Assembly: GCA_910587275.1 (NCBI GenBank)
Contig: CAJUMD010000108.1
Coordinates: 1 to 11,483 of the forward strand
Direction: 5' to 3'
DNA: 11,483 nt
From: an uncultured Kineothrix sp.
GTDB lineage: Bacteria; Bacillota; Clostridia; Lachnospirales; Lachnospiraceae
Below, one piece after another: positions 4,668 through 11,483 of this stretch. The notes under the pieces are model-generated. The model did not search any database. It was given only the letters and a program-made list of their open reading frames with translations, and was not told where the DNA came from. Positions within the stretch are counted from its first letter, which is position 1, and every line of letters starts with the position of its first letter. The translations under genes were made by a program, and so were the position numbers.

Positions 4668-7370
4668 ATGTATGAAAACCAGCAGGTCCGCGAGGTCGGA
4701 CGGATATTACAATGCGATACGGAGAAGGGGTTAAGCGGGGCGGAGGCTTCCGCAAGGCTTGCGAAGTACGGGAAGAACCGGCTGCAGGAGAAAAAGGAGA
4801 AGCCGCCGTTTGTGCTTTTCATGGAACAATTAAATGACCCGTTGATTTTTATTCTGTTCGCGGCAATGGGTGTGTCGGTTTTCCTTGGGGAAATCGGGGA
4901 TGCGGGAATCATCGTAACGGTGATTTTCGTCAATGCCTTTGTGGGAGTGGTGCAGGAAGGGAAGGCACGCAAAGCCATTGAGGCGTTAAAAAAGCTGACA
5001 AGTCCCCATGCCATCGTGAAAAGGGACGGAAGGCAGCAGGAGATTGATGCGGCCGATCTGGTGCCGGGGGATATTGTCTGTCTGGAAGCGGGCAGGCAGG
5101 TGCCGGCGGATCTGCGGCTGACAAAGTCCATGAGCTTAAAAATCGAGGAAGCGGCGCTGACCGGGGAGTCGGTACCCGTGGACAAGGATGCGGGTTATGT
5201 CGCCCAGGGGAAGACGGAACCTGGGGACTGCAAAAACATGGCATATATGTCCACCAACGTGACATACGGCAGGGGTGAAGGGATTGTGGCTGCCACAGGG
5301 ATGGACACGCAGATCGGGCATATCGCGGGAATGATCAGCGAAGCAAAGGAGGAAATGACGCCTTTGCAGAGACGGCTGGCGGATTTGGGGAAAGTGCTGA
5401 GCGGGCTGGCGGTGTTTATCTGTGTCTTCCTGTTTTTGGTTGCCATGGTACAGAAGCGGGATGTGGGAGACATGCTCTTAACGGCGATTTCCCTGGCAGT
5501 GGCAGCGGTGCCGGAGGGGCTTCCCGCCATCGTGACCATTGTGCTGGCCCTGAGTGTGTCCCGCATGGTAAAGGTCAACACGATTATCCGCAGGCTGCCT
5601 TCGGTGGAAACGCTGGGTGCGGTGAATGTGGTCTGTTCGGACAAGACGGGAACGCTGACCCAGAATAAGATGACGGTGAAAAAGTGTTACGTGGACGGGA
5701 AAACCGTGGACGCGGGAGAACTGGACGCGGACGGGAACCGGGAACTTCTGCTTGGATGTGCCCTCTGCAATGACGGCGTGATTTCCGGGGGGAGCCGGAT
5801 TGGCGACCCGACGGAGCTTGCTTTGCTGGATTTGGCGGCGAAGTACCGCATGGAGCGGGAGAAACTGGAACGGGAGTATCCAAGAATCGATGAAAAGGCA
5901 TTTGATTCCGACCGGAAAATGATGACTACCCTGCACCGGGGACGCGGCGGAAGGGTGTCGTATACCAAGGGGAGTACGGAAGAAGTACTGCGCTGTTCCG
6001 AATATCTGTTAAGCCGAGGGAAAAAGACGGCTTTGACGGAAGCGGCAAGGCGGGAAATCCTCCACGCCGCAGGACAGATGTCATCGGAAGCCTTAAGGGT
6101 GCTGGCGGTGGCGGTGCGGGAGGAAGCGGCGGCGCCGGAGGAGCGGGAGTTAACGTTCGTGGGACTTGCGGGCATGATTGACCCGGCAAGGCCGGAAGCG
6201 GCGGAGGCAGTGGAGGCATTCCGGTGTGCCGGGGTGGATACGGTGATGATTACGGGCGACCATATCGATACGGCATATGCCATTGCAAAGGAGCTTGGGA
6301 TAGCGCACGGCCGTGAGGAATGTCTTGCCGGCAGCGAACTGGATAAGCTGGACGAGGGGCAGTTTGCGGAGAAGGCGGAGCGTATCCGCGTCTATGCCAG
6401 GGTATCGCCGGAGCATAAGGTACGGATTGTCAATGCCCTTAAGAAAAAAGGAAAAACCGTGGCGATGACGGGGGACGGGGTCAATGATGCGCCTTCCCTG
6501 AAAGCGGCGGATATCGGTATCGCGATGGGAATGAACGGCACGGATGTGGCAAAGAATGCTTCGGACATGGTACTGACGGACGATAATTTTGCGACCATCC
6601 GCAAGGCGATTGAGGAAGGGCGGGGTATTTATGAAAACATACGGAAAGCTATTTTGTTTCTTCTTTCTTCTAATTTTGGAGAGATTATTACGATGCTGGC
6701 CGCTATTCTCGCCGGACTTCCTTCTCCGCTTAAGGCAAGCCATATTCTTTGGATAAACCTGATTACCGATTCCCTTCCGGCTTTGGCGCTGGGGGTGGAT
6801 GAAAACGACGGAAAGCAGTTGATGTGTCAGAAACCCAGAAAAAGCAATGAAAATTTGTTTGCCCACGGCGGGCTTGCCTGCACGCTCTGTTACGGGACAG
6901 TCATAGCCGTTATCAGTATCACCGCATTTCTGCAGGTGCCGTATGACGTATTGACGGTGCGGGGACTGCCGGTGAGCCTGTATAACCTGGAAACGGTACT
7001 GCGTATCCCGGACATTTTAAACAAGGCGCAGACCCATGCGTTTACGGTACTTGGCATGAGCCAGTTGTTCCATGCCGTCGGGATGCGGGACGTAAACAAA
7101 TCGGTGCTGCGTATGAACCACCTCGCCAACCGGTACATGATTTTTGCCTGTACGCTGGGGATTGCCCTGCAGGCTTTGGTAACGGAAATCCCGTATTTCG
7201 TGGCATTGTTTGGTACGAGCCGCCTGTCCATGAGGGAGTGGGGGATTCTTGCCCTGCTGTCGGCGGTGCCGCTGGCGGTACATGAACTGCTGGTAATCGG
7301 CGGAACGGCGGAGAAAGGGAAACAGGGAAACCGCTCCGGGGAAAGGGAGGAGGAAGCGCTGCAGACTTGA
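4668..7370 (+). CDS. Calcium-transporting P-type ATPase (P2 type)
   Basis: A 900-residue membrane pump that exports Ca2+ at the cost of ATP. Start ATG 4668 follows GGAGG (4656-4660); the 28 extra upstream codons are not needed. In order: cation-ATPase N domain (1-50), two helices (about 57-100), actuator domain with TGES (165-168), helices 3-4 with the ion-site motif VPEGLP (281-286), phosphorylation motif DKTGT with Asp325, nucleotide domain with KGS (434-436), MITGD (527-531), the hinge TGDGVNDAP (601-609), and six C-terminal helices. NFGE (Glu672) in helix 5 and WINLITD (Asn697, Asp701) in helix 6 match Ca2+ ligands of SERCA/PMCA-type pumps, which argues against H+ or Na+/K+ pumps. Length and order are complete. 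The basic, acidic tail after residue 880 is short, with no obvious calmodulin-like control region. It is divergent from marR; no clear promoter of its own is seen in 4510-4650. Confidence 0.93.
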   Translation: MYENQQVREVGRILQCDTEKGLSGAEASARLAKYGKNRLQEKKEKPPFVLFMEQLNDPLIFILFAAMGVSVFLGEIGDAGIIVTVIFVNAFVGVVQEGKARKAIEALKKLTSPHAIVKRDGRQQEIDAADLVPGDIVCLEAGRQVPADLRLTKSMSLKIEEAALTGESVPVDKDAGYVAQGKTEPGDCKNMAYMSTNVTYGRGEGIVAATGMDTQIGHIAGMISEAKEEMTPLQRRLADLGKVLSGLAVFICVFLFLVAMVQKRDVGDMLLTAISLAVAAVPEGLPAIVTIVLALSVSRMVKVNTIIRRLPSVETLGAVNVVCSDKTGTLTQNKMTVKKCYVDGKTVDAGELDADGNRELLLGCALCNDGVISGGSRIGDPTELALLDLAAKYRMEREKLEREYPRIDEKAFDSDRKMMTTLHRGRGGRVSYTKGSTEEVLRCSEYLLSRGKKTALTEAARREILHAAGQMSSEALRVLAVAVREEAAAPEERELTFVGLAGMIDPARPEAAEAVEAFRCAGVDTVMITGDHIDTAYAIAKELGIAHGREECLAGSELDKLDEGQFAEKAERIRVYARVSPEHKVRIVNALKKKGKTVAMTGDGVNDAPSLKAADIGIAMGMNGTDVAKNASDMVLTDDNFATIRKAIEEGRGIYENIRKAILFLLSSNFGEIITMLAAILAGLPSPLKASHILWINLITDSLPALALGVDENDGKQLMCQKPRKSNENLFAHGGLACTLCYGTVIAVISITAFLQVPYDVLTVRGLPVSLYNLETVLRIPDILNKAQTHAFTVLGMSQLFHAVGMRDVNKSVLRMNHLANRYMIFACTLGIALQALVTEIPYFVALFGTSRLSMREWGILALLSAVPLAVHELLVIGGTAEKGKQGNRSGEREEEALQT

Positions 7371-7397
7371 TGCAACTGTTGTAAATAAATGCAAGCC

Positions 7398-7479
7398 GCC
7401 GTATCCGGCAGGAAACGCGTTGCAAGGTGTTTGGTTTTGCGATAACCACTATGCGTTGTGCGTACCTGCCGGATACGGC
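7398..7479. repeat. REP-like 15-bp perfect inverted repeat between convergent genes
   Basis: GCCGTATCCGGCAGG (7398-7412) is the exact reverse complement of 7465-7479, with 52 bases between. Within the spacer, TGGTT and AACCA form a smaller stem around TTGCGAT. No T-run follows on either strand, so it is not a standard terminator, although it sits where the ATPase (plus) and XRE (minus) transcripts converge. Arm length and GC content recall repetitive extragenic palindromes or short miniature elements. The 9-base word GGATACGGC recurs at 8807-8815. Confidence 0.75.
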
Positions 7480-7508
7480 AACTTTATGTGCCGGAGCAAA
7501 ATACGGTT

Positions 7509-7841
7509 TCAGGATCCGGGACGTCGGGCCCCGTTAAGGATGATATCTATAATGGAAAGAATTTTCTCCTGGTCTTCCAAAGAGGCACGGTTCCATAAAT
7601 ATCTAAGCTGTTCTTCCCTTCCTGCGGCTTCCCGCGGCGCATCGCGGAGAAGGGAATCAATGGTGACATGGAAACATTCCGCCAAAAGCACCAGCTTTTC
7701 CAGGGTGACGGACCGCTCCCCCCGCTCCACAAGACCGATATAGGTGGTTGATACGTCTATATATTCTGCAATCTGTTCCTGTGTCAAACCGATGCGCATC
7801 CGTTCTTCCCGGATTCGTTTTCCAAGTAGTTTTCTGTCCAT
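7509..7841 (-). CDS. XRE-family helix-turn-helix regulator
   Basis: A 110-residue cytoplasmic DNA-binding protein. Residues 6-62 form a Cro/CI-type HTH_3 domain: LGKRIREERMRIGLTQEQIAEYIDVSTTYIGLVERGERSVTLEKLVLLAECFHVTIDSLL, split as helix 1 / LTQEQIAEYIDVS / TTYIGLVERG recognition helix. The C-terminal 45 residues (EEQLRYLWNRASLEDQEKILSIIDIIL) are helical and probably form the dimer interface. Start ATG 7841 has GGGAG five bases ahead; an upstream in-frame ATG at 7853 would add MGEF. It is divergent from the secreted-protein gene, and the large inverted repeat between them is the probable operator. No phage genes are near, so it looks like a stand-alone regulator. Signal unknown. Confidence 0.88.
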   Translation of the reverse strand: MDRKLLGKRIREERMRIGLTQEQIAEYIDVSTTYIGLVERGERSVTLEKLVLLAECFHVTIDSLLRDAPREAAGREEQLRYLWNRASLEDQEKILSIIDIILNGARRPGS

Positions 7842-7902
7842 AAACTCTCCCATCTGCCCTTTACCCTTAATATTCTAAATGGATAGCCATAAAAACATAA
7901 CT

Positions 7903-7937
7903 AACTGATAGTTATTAATATGGAATAACTATTAGTT
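7903..7937. promoter_or_regulatory. 14-bp inverted repeat, candidate XRE operator
   Basis: AACTGATAGTTATT (7903-7916) and AATAACTATTAGTT (7924-7937) are reverse complements except for one G-T pair, around a 7-base spacer. The right arm ends on the -35 box of the plus-strand promoter and the left arm faces the XRE gene, so one bound dimer pair could control both directions. Two-fold symmetric sites beside divergent promoters are usual for XRE regulators; binding is inferred. Confidence 0.65.
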
Positions 7938-7963
7938 GCAATTTGAAAAAAAGATGTTATAAT
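7936..7963 (+). promoter_or_regulatory. Promoter of the secreted-protein gene
   Basis: TTGCAA (7936-7941), a 16-base spacer and TATAAT (7958-7963) form a good sigma-A promoter about 45 bases ahead of the start codon. Its -35 box overlaps the right arm of the inverted repeat, so repression by the divergent XRE protein is plausible. Confidence 0.7.
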
Positions 7964-8009
7964 ATAGGTGGTCAATGAAACATAGTCCAAAAAAAGGAGG
8001 ATGATTAGA

Positions 8010-8699
8010 ATGAAAAGCAGCAAAATGAGGAAAGCACTGACGGCAGCCTTAGCCGCCACGCTGATGATGGCTTCCACGCTGACCGTGGCGGCATCGGGCG
8101 GTTCCGCAGGGTCTTCGGGTTCCGCAGGCGTACAGGCGCCTTCGGAGGGGGCAGGCGATTCTTCGGAGAGTACAGGCGGTGCGGCGGACAGCTTTACCGA
8201 ATCCGTAAGGACTTACGGTGCGGGGGCGCAGGTTACGGTGGGCGGAAAAGCGATGAAGACTACCGTGGAAGGCGCTTTCTCGTCCAAAACGGTACAGGGA
8301 ATGGCAGTTACCGCATCCCTGGATTCCGTGAAGGCAAGCCTTGGCCTGTCCGGCTCTCAAACGCCCCACATCATTGCGTTTGACACGGACGCGAAGAAAA
8401 GCCATTTGGCAATGAAGTGCGTCAATGCGGCAGCGGAGGCTCTTGGCGGCAAAGTCGTTGCGGCGTTGAACATTGATTTGGGCGCGAAAGAAAACGGCAA
8501 AAGGATAACGCTGGCAAACGGCAGTGTCGGTTTGGTTGTCGGACTTCCCAAAAATGCGGATACGACGAAGAAATATTCGGTGGTTTGTGTCCAGCCGGGG
8601 GGCGTAATCAGCATTTTGGAAGATCAGGATACTTCGCCCGAAACCGTTACGTTTGCGGTAAAGGCAGGACTTGGCACATACGGCATTGTCGCAAGGTAG
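8010..8699 (+). CDS. Secreted protein of unknown function
   Basis: A 229-residue exported protein. Start ATG 8010 stands nine bases after AAAGGAGG (7993-8000); ATG 8001 touches the Shine-Dalgarno box and is unlikely. Residues 1-31 are a classical signal peptide (basic MKSSKMRK, then a hydrophobic stretch, cleavage likely after TLTVAA). Residues 32-60 are a low-complexity linker of Ser, Gly, Ala and acidic residues. The rest (about 61-229) appears to be one compact beta-rich domain: VTVGGKAMKTTVEGAFSSKTVQGMAV, later GKRITLANGSVGLVVGLPKNADTTKKYSVVCVQPGGVISIL, ending ETVTFAVKAGLGTYGIVAR. Similar endings occur on clostridial surface proteins, but I recognise no family. No sortase motif, lipobox or membrane anchor is visible, so free secretion is likely. 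A strong promoter and an operator-like repeat precede it. A strong hairpin 19 bases past the stop may end or attenuate the transcript. Confidence 0.85.
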   Translation: MKSSKMRKALTAALAATLMMASTLTVAASGGSAGSSGSAGVQAPSEGAGDSSESTGGAADSFTESVRTYGAGAQVTVGGKAMKTTVEGAFSSKTVQGMAVTASLDSVKASLGLSGSQTPHIIAFDTDAKKSHLAMKCVNAAAEALGGKVVAALNIDLGAKENGKRITLANGSVGLVVGLPKNADTTKKYSVVCVQPGGVISILEDQDTSPETVTFAVKAGLGTYGIVAR

Positions 8700-8717
8700 T
8701 GGATAGGAAACCGTGAC

Positions 8718-8761
8718 ATGCCATTGCCGGGGCGGTTATGCCGTTCCGGCAATACAGGCAT
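8718..8761 (+). other. Strong GC-rich hairpin between the secreted protein and membrane protein genes
   Basis: ATTGCCGGGGCGG (8723-8735) pairs with CCGTTCCGGCAAT (8741-8753) with two G-U pairs around TTATG, and ATGCC/GGCAT (8718-8722, 8757-8761) extends it past an ACA bulge. No T-run follows, so it is a pause, processing or attenuation site rather than a simple terminator. It buries the possible start codon at 8718. A weaker stem, CGCCGT/ACGGCG (8796-8801, 8811-8816), lies just ahead of the preferred downstream start. Confidence 0.55.
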
Positions 8762-8834
8762 GGCAGTACGGCGGGTATGGGAATACGAAAGGAAACGCCG
8801 TTTTACGGATACGGCGGATACGGGCAGGATGCGG

Positions 8835-10691
8835 ATGCAAAAGTGTAAAAACAGGACGGGAAACAGAGCGGAAATCAGGAAAACGCTGTTTGGGCGGGCG
8901 GTCACATACGGTTTGTGCCATAAGGAATACCTTTGCGCGGCAGTCCTGCTTTTTTGTTTTTGGGCGCTGCATATTGGCAGTGTATATGGTTTTTCCATTT
9001 TCCCGGATGAATTTGCCTACTGGTCCCATGCGGCGGGGGCAGCAGGTTATGACTGGAGGCATATCACATCCCTTGCTCCTTATTATTCGTACGGGTACAG
9101 CGTCGTCCTGTTTCCGGTGTTTGTACTTTGTAAGGATGCGGTAACGGCATACCGCGTGGCGATAGGATTCAATTATTTTTTTTTGGCTGCTTCCCTTATG
9201 CTTCTGTCGGGAACGGTGAAAAAAATGGTGCCGGAAAAAAACGGAAACAAAGGCTGGTTCTGTGTCCTAACTATTCTTTCCCCTTATTACCTGTTTTATG
9301 CACAGACGACGTTGGCGGAGGTATTCCTGCTTGCACTGTACATAACGGCGGGAAGCCTGCTGTTCCGTTATCTGGAGGGGGACAGGCTGTCCGACCTTGC
9401 GTTGTTTGTGGCGGTGCTGGCGTACTCCTATATGGTCCATATGAGAACCGTAGGGGTGGTATTGTCCGGTATGTTTGTGCTCGCCGTCCATATTTTTGCG
9501 CGGCGGGGAAAAAAGAGGCATATTTTGGCTGCTTTCGGTATGGCGCTGCTGTTTTTTGCAGCGGCAGGTTTCATCAAAGAGAGGATTCTTTGGGATGTAT
9601 ACGGGAGCGCGGGACAAAATCTGGCAGCGGGGAATGATTACGGCGGGCAGGTGGGGAAAATCCGGTATATGTTCACGGAGGAGGGAATCTGTGATTTGGC
9701 GGTGAGCCTGCTCGGAAAAATCTTATACCTGGGTCTTGCCACTTACGGCATGTTTTACTGGGGAGTTTACGGGCTGGTGAAGCAGACAGCGGGAAACATG
9801 CGGCCGTTCCGTTCCCTGCCGGATGCCGGTATGGAACATGGCGGCATTTTAACGGCGCGGCGGCAGTTTGCCCTGTTTTTGCTGCTGGCTGCGGCGGCAC
9901 AAATCGCGGTAGCCACGGTTTATCTGCTGACGCTTGGGGAAATCGATGATTATACGTACGGCAGATACAGCGAAACGGTAATTCCGTTTATTACGGCGTA
10001 TGGTTTTGCCGTATTGTGGAAGGAACGGACAAAGGTGGTCTGCGCCGTGACGGGATTGTGTGCGGTTATGCAGGGATTGGTAACATTCTTTGTGGTGCGG
10101 CAGGTTTCCCGTACCGGTGCGGACATTTTCCACGGTTATTTTACCGTGGGAATCGGTTATCTGTATCGCGGGGAGGATTTTACGGCAGGAGGCTTTTATG
10201 CACAGGCATATGTATTCTGTGAGTGCCTGACGGTGCTTGTGGCCGGAAGTCTGCTGTTTTGCCGGAAACGCGGGAAGAAACGGTATGTGTTTGCCGCGCT
10301 TGCCGTCATGGAACTGGCGCTGGCGGTACATTCCGTGTCCCTTTATCTTGCACCGTTCCAAAAGGCGGCGTTCCGGGATGCCAGACTGGCGGATAAAATC
10401 ACGGCTTTTGCAGGGGAAGGCAGACGGATTATCTATATGGATGACTGTTTTCCGTCATACATCGGTATCCTGCAGTTTATGGCAAGGGATGTGGAGATAC
10501 GGGTGATGGAGCGTAAGGACGGTGCAGAGGACTATGGGGACCGTGTGACGGGGGAGGATGTTTTGGTGTTTGCGTTTGACGATGCATTTTTGCGGGAATG
10601 GTCGGATAGGTATGCGTGGGAGGATACCTATGGGCATTTTACGCTTTTGTATAACGTTTACGGTCAGGAAAAGCAGAAAATCAGAAAATGA
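8835..10691 (+). CDS. Multi-pass membrane protein, GT-C glycosyltransferase-like
   Basis: About 618 residues with a short basic N-terminus and at least ten hydrophobic segments. The first extracellular loop reads FSIFPDEFAYW (Asp58-Glu59), the acidic motif expected after helix 1 of GT-C enzymes, which take lipid-linked sugars on the outer face. AGYDWRHITSLAPYYSYGYSVVLFPVF and the repeated VAxRxxxxFNY-type helices also fit. The last ~110 residues (from AFRDARLADKI) form a soluble outer domain with RRIIYMDDCFPSYIGILQF and EDVLVFAFDD. The family call is by pattern, so wzy- or PMT-like alternatives remain. Start is uncertain: ATG 8835 has AGGA five bases ahead; ATG 8829 is adjacent; ATG 8718 has AGGAAA seven bases ahead but sits in a strong hairpin and would add a 39-residue Arg-rich leader. 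It ends at TGA 10689-10691, close to the SH3 gene, and belongs to the operon with the cytidylyltransferase gene, suggesting surface-glycan work. Confidence 0.75.
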   Translation: MQKCKNRTGNRAEIRKTLFGRAVTYGLCHKEYLCAAVLLFCFWALHIGSVYGFSIFPDEFAYWSHAAGAAGYDWRHITSLAPYYSYGYSVVLFPVFVLCKDAVTAYRVAIGFNYFFLAASLMLLSGTVKKMVPEKNGNKGWFCVLTILSPYYLFYAQTTLAEVFLLALYITAGSLLFRYLEGDRLSDLALFVAVLAYSYMVHMRTVGVVLSGMFVLAVHIFARRGKKRHILAAFGMALLFFAAAGFIKERILWDVYGSAGQNLAAGNDYGGQVGKIRYMFTEEGICDLAVSLLGKILYLGLATYGMFYWGVYGLVKQTAGNMRPFRSLPDAGMEHGGILTARRQFALFLLLAAAAQIAVATVYLLTLGEIDDYTYGRYSETVIPFITAYGFAVLWKERTKVVCAVTGLCAVMQGLVTFFVVRQVSRTGADIFHGYFTVGIGYLYRGEDFTAGGFYAQAYVFCECLTVLVAGSLLFCRKRGKKRYVFAALAVMELALAVHSVSLYLAPFQKAAFRDARLADKITAFAGEGRRIIYMDDCFPSYIGILQFMARDVEIRVMERKDGAEDYGDRVTGEDVLVFAFDDAFLREWSDRYAWEDTYGHFTLLYNVYGQEKQKIRK

Positions 10692-10732
10692 AAAAGAGCA
10701 TAGGGATCAAAAGAATCAGGGAGGAACTTAGG

Positions 10733-11233
10733 ATGTCGGGAATCAGTCGGAACATACGTTACGTCATGGGATGCCTGCTTTTGCTGTTTGCCATGGGATG
10801 TCGGGCGGAAGCGGCGGAAGCGGGAAACGCAGACGCAGGGGCTGCCACTTTGCAGCAGACGACCCAGTATGCGGAATTAAAGGAAGCGCCGGATGCCAAG
10901 TCTTCCACATTGGAAAAGCTGGATGAGGGGACGGCGGTCATTGTGGAAGAAACGGAAGACGCATGGAGCAGGGTCAGGTACAAGGAAAAAGAGGGATATC
11001 TTCCAAACGGGGCATTGGATTCCTATGATGTAGGACCGGTGGAAGAATTGAACCGGGAATTCCAGGAGGTCGGGGAAAATAATGTCAGAATCGTGGACGA
11101 ATATGAGCTGGTGCAGCAGGAAAAACATACTTCCATGATATGGGGGGCGGTCATTGCCGTTCTTGTGGCGGGTATTTTTGCGGCAGGAATCGTGTCGGCG
11201 CTTAGGAAAAACAAAGAAGGGGAGCAGCAATGA
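10733..11233 (+). CDS. Membrane-anchored SH3-domain protein
   Basis: 166 residues from ATG 10733, which has AGGGAGG (10718-10724) eight bases ahead. An in-frame ATG at 10688 overlaps the previous stop as ATGA but lacks such a site. Residues 8-28 are a signal segment (VMGCLLLLFAMGCRAEA); AMGC is only a weak lipobox, so cleavage by signal peptidase I near AEA is as likely. Residues about 40-97 form a bacterial SH3 domain (YAELKEAPDAKSSTLEKLDEGTAVIVEETEDAWSRVRYKEKEGYLPNGAL). A linker leads to a second hydrophobic helix (136-156) and a short basic tail, so the domain faces outside. Known: bacterial SH3 domains bind cell-wall peptides. Placed between a GT-C-like protein and a nucleotide-sugar enzyme (its stop overlaps the next start), it may hold the glycan machinery at the wall; that role is inference. 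Confidence 0.83.
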   Translation: MSGISRNIRYVMGCLLLLFAMGCRAEAAEAGNADAGAATLQQTTQYAELKEAPDAKSSTLEKLDEGTAVIVEETEDAWSRVRYKEKEGYLPNGALDSYDVGPVEELNREFQEVGENNVRIVDEYELVQQEKHTSMIWGAVIAVLVAGIFAAGIVSALRKNKEGEQQ

Positions 11234-11475
11234 AAGCAGTCATATTGGCGGGCGGGTTGGGGACGCGCATCAGCGAGGAAAGTCATTTGAAACCGAAACC
11301 CATGATTGAAATCGGGGGAAGGCCGATTCTGTGGCATATCATGAAACTGTACGCTTATTACGGGTACCATGATTTCATTATCTGTGCAGGTTATAAACAG
11401 CATGTGATTAAGGAATGGTTTGCGGATTATTATTTACTCAAACTTCCCACATTAAAAATGGGATTTGCTCCTTGA
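11230..11475 (+). pseudogene. rfbF: Truncated glucose-1-phosphate cytidylyltransferase (N-terminus only)
   Basis: Start ATG 11230 overlaps the preceding stop by four bases and has GGGGAG ahead. Residues 1-69 match the N-terminus of RfbF-type enzymes: MKAVILAGGLGTR (nucleotide-binding loop), LKPKPMIEIGGRPILWHIMK, FIICAGYKQHVIKEWFADYYL. The family makes CDP-glucose from CTP and glucose-1-phosphate, the entry to CDP-linked 3,6-dideoxyhexoses. From about 11437 the match is lost: the frame gives LKLPTLKMGFAP and stops at 11473-11475, where a normal member continues for some 180 residues. The last 45 bases are AT-rich and carry a small TCCCA/TGGGA inverted repeat. An insertion, a deletion junction or an assembly join would explain it; the window ends too soon to decide. 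Confidence 0.8.
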
Positions 11476-11483
11476 AAAATCAA

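Noticed and set aside
4361..5185. Upstream extension of the marR frame
   Set aside because: It runs through the consensus promoter, the poly-C tract and the coding start of the ATPase on the other strand; MarR similarity starts at 4360.
5195..6866. Long minus-strand open frames inside the ATPase gene
   Set aside because: They are antisense shadows of a GC-rich, complete P-type ATPase; sequences are Pro/Arg/Ser-rich with no domain.
7398..7479. Intrinsic terminator between the convergent genes
   Set aside because: Neither strand has a T-run after the arm and the 52-base spacer is too long for a normal terminator, so it is listed as a repeat.
8718..8834. Extended N-terminus of the membrane protein
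   Set aside because: The added residues are Arg-rich and encoded by palindromic DNA; kept only as an alternative start.
11443..11483. End of an identifiable insertion sequence
   Set aside because: The last bases are foreign to rfbF and carry a small inverted repeat, but too little is present to assign a family or confirm a terminal repeat.

Overview
The window looks like chromosomal DNA of a Gram-positive anaerobe of the class Clostridia, most likely a Lachnospiraceae-type gut bacterium. The reasons are strong GGAGG-type ribosome binding sites, sigma-A style promoters (TTGACA-17-TATAAT), a tRNA-Gly without encoded CCA, and the style of the MATE, P-type ATPase and XRE proteins. This placement is inference from composition and family resemblance; no marker gene in the window settles the species.

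Layout. (1) Positions 1-1978 are visibly more AT-rich than the rest. They hold a divergent pair of broken genes: an isochorismatase-type cysteine hydrolase on the minus strand, with an internal deletion and frameshift, and a YafY-like HTH/WYL regulator on the plus strand, split by a one-base frameshift. A gene-free stretch follows (1574-1978) with striking RNA-type secondary structure and a 16-bp terminator-like hairpin. (2) An intact tRNA-Gly(GCC) lies on the minus strand (1979-2051) with a consensus promoter and its own terminator. The AT-rich segment sits on the 3' side of this tRNA, where integrative elements commonly insert, so it may be the eroded end of a mobile element. (3) A marR-MATE efflux operon (4360 to 2287, minus) has a consensus promoter, and a perfect 7-2-7 palindrome touches its -10 box, so MarR autoregulation is likely. 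(4) A 900-residue Ca2+-type P2 ATPase (4668-7370, plus) is transcribed divergently from it. (5) A REP-like 15-bp inverted repeat lies between the ATPase and the convergent XRE regulator (7841 to 7509, minus). (6) The XRE gene is divergent from a small secreted protein of unknown family (8010-8699); a 14-bp near-perfect inverted repeat sits at the -35 box of the secreted protein's promoter. (7) A probable surface-polysaccharide operon fills 8835-11475: a GT-C-like multi-pass membrane protein, a membrane-anchored SH3-domain protein, and the start of a glucose-1-phosphate cytidylyltransferase (RfbF-like) gene. The homology of this last gene stops abruptly near 11437, so it is broken or interrupted at the window edge.

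How the parts fit. The MarR/MATE pair is a self-contained drug or metabolite efflux module. The Ca2+ ATPase is a housekeeping-type ion exporter. The XRE/secreted-protein pair looks like a one-regulator, one-target switch. The last three genes overlap or nearly abut and probably act in synthesis and surface attachment of a sugar polymer using CDP-activated hexoses. The least explained items are the structured element at 1638-1824, the secreted protein with its operator, and the REP-like palindrome. I found no CRISPR array and no complete insertion sequence, and nothing here alone proves a new defence or signalling system.
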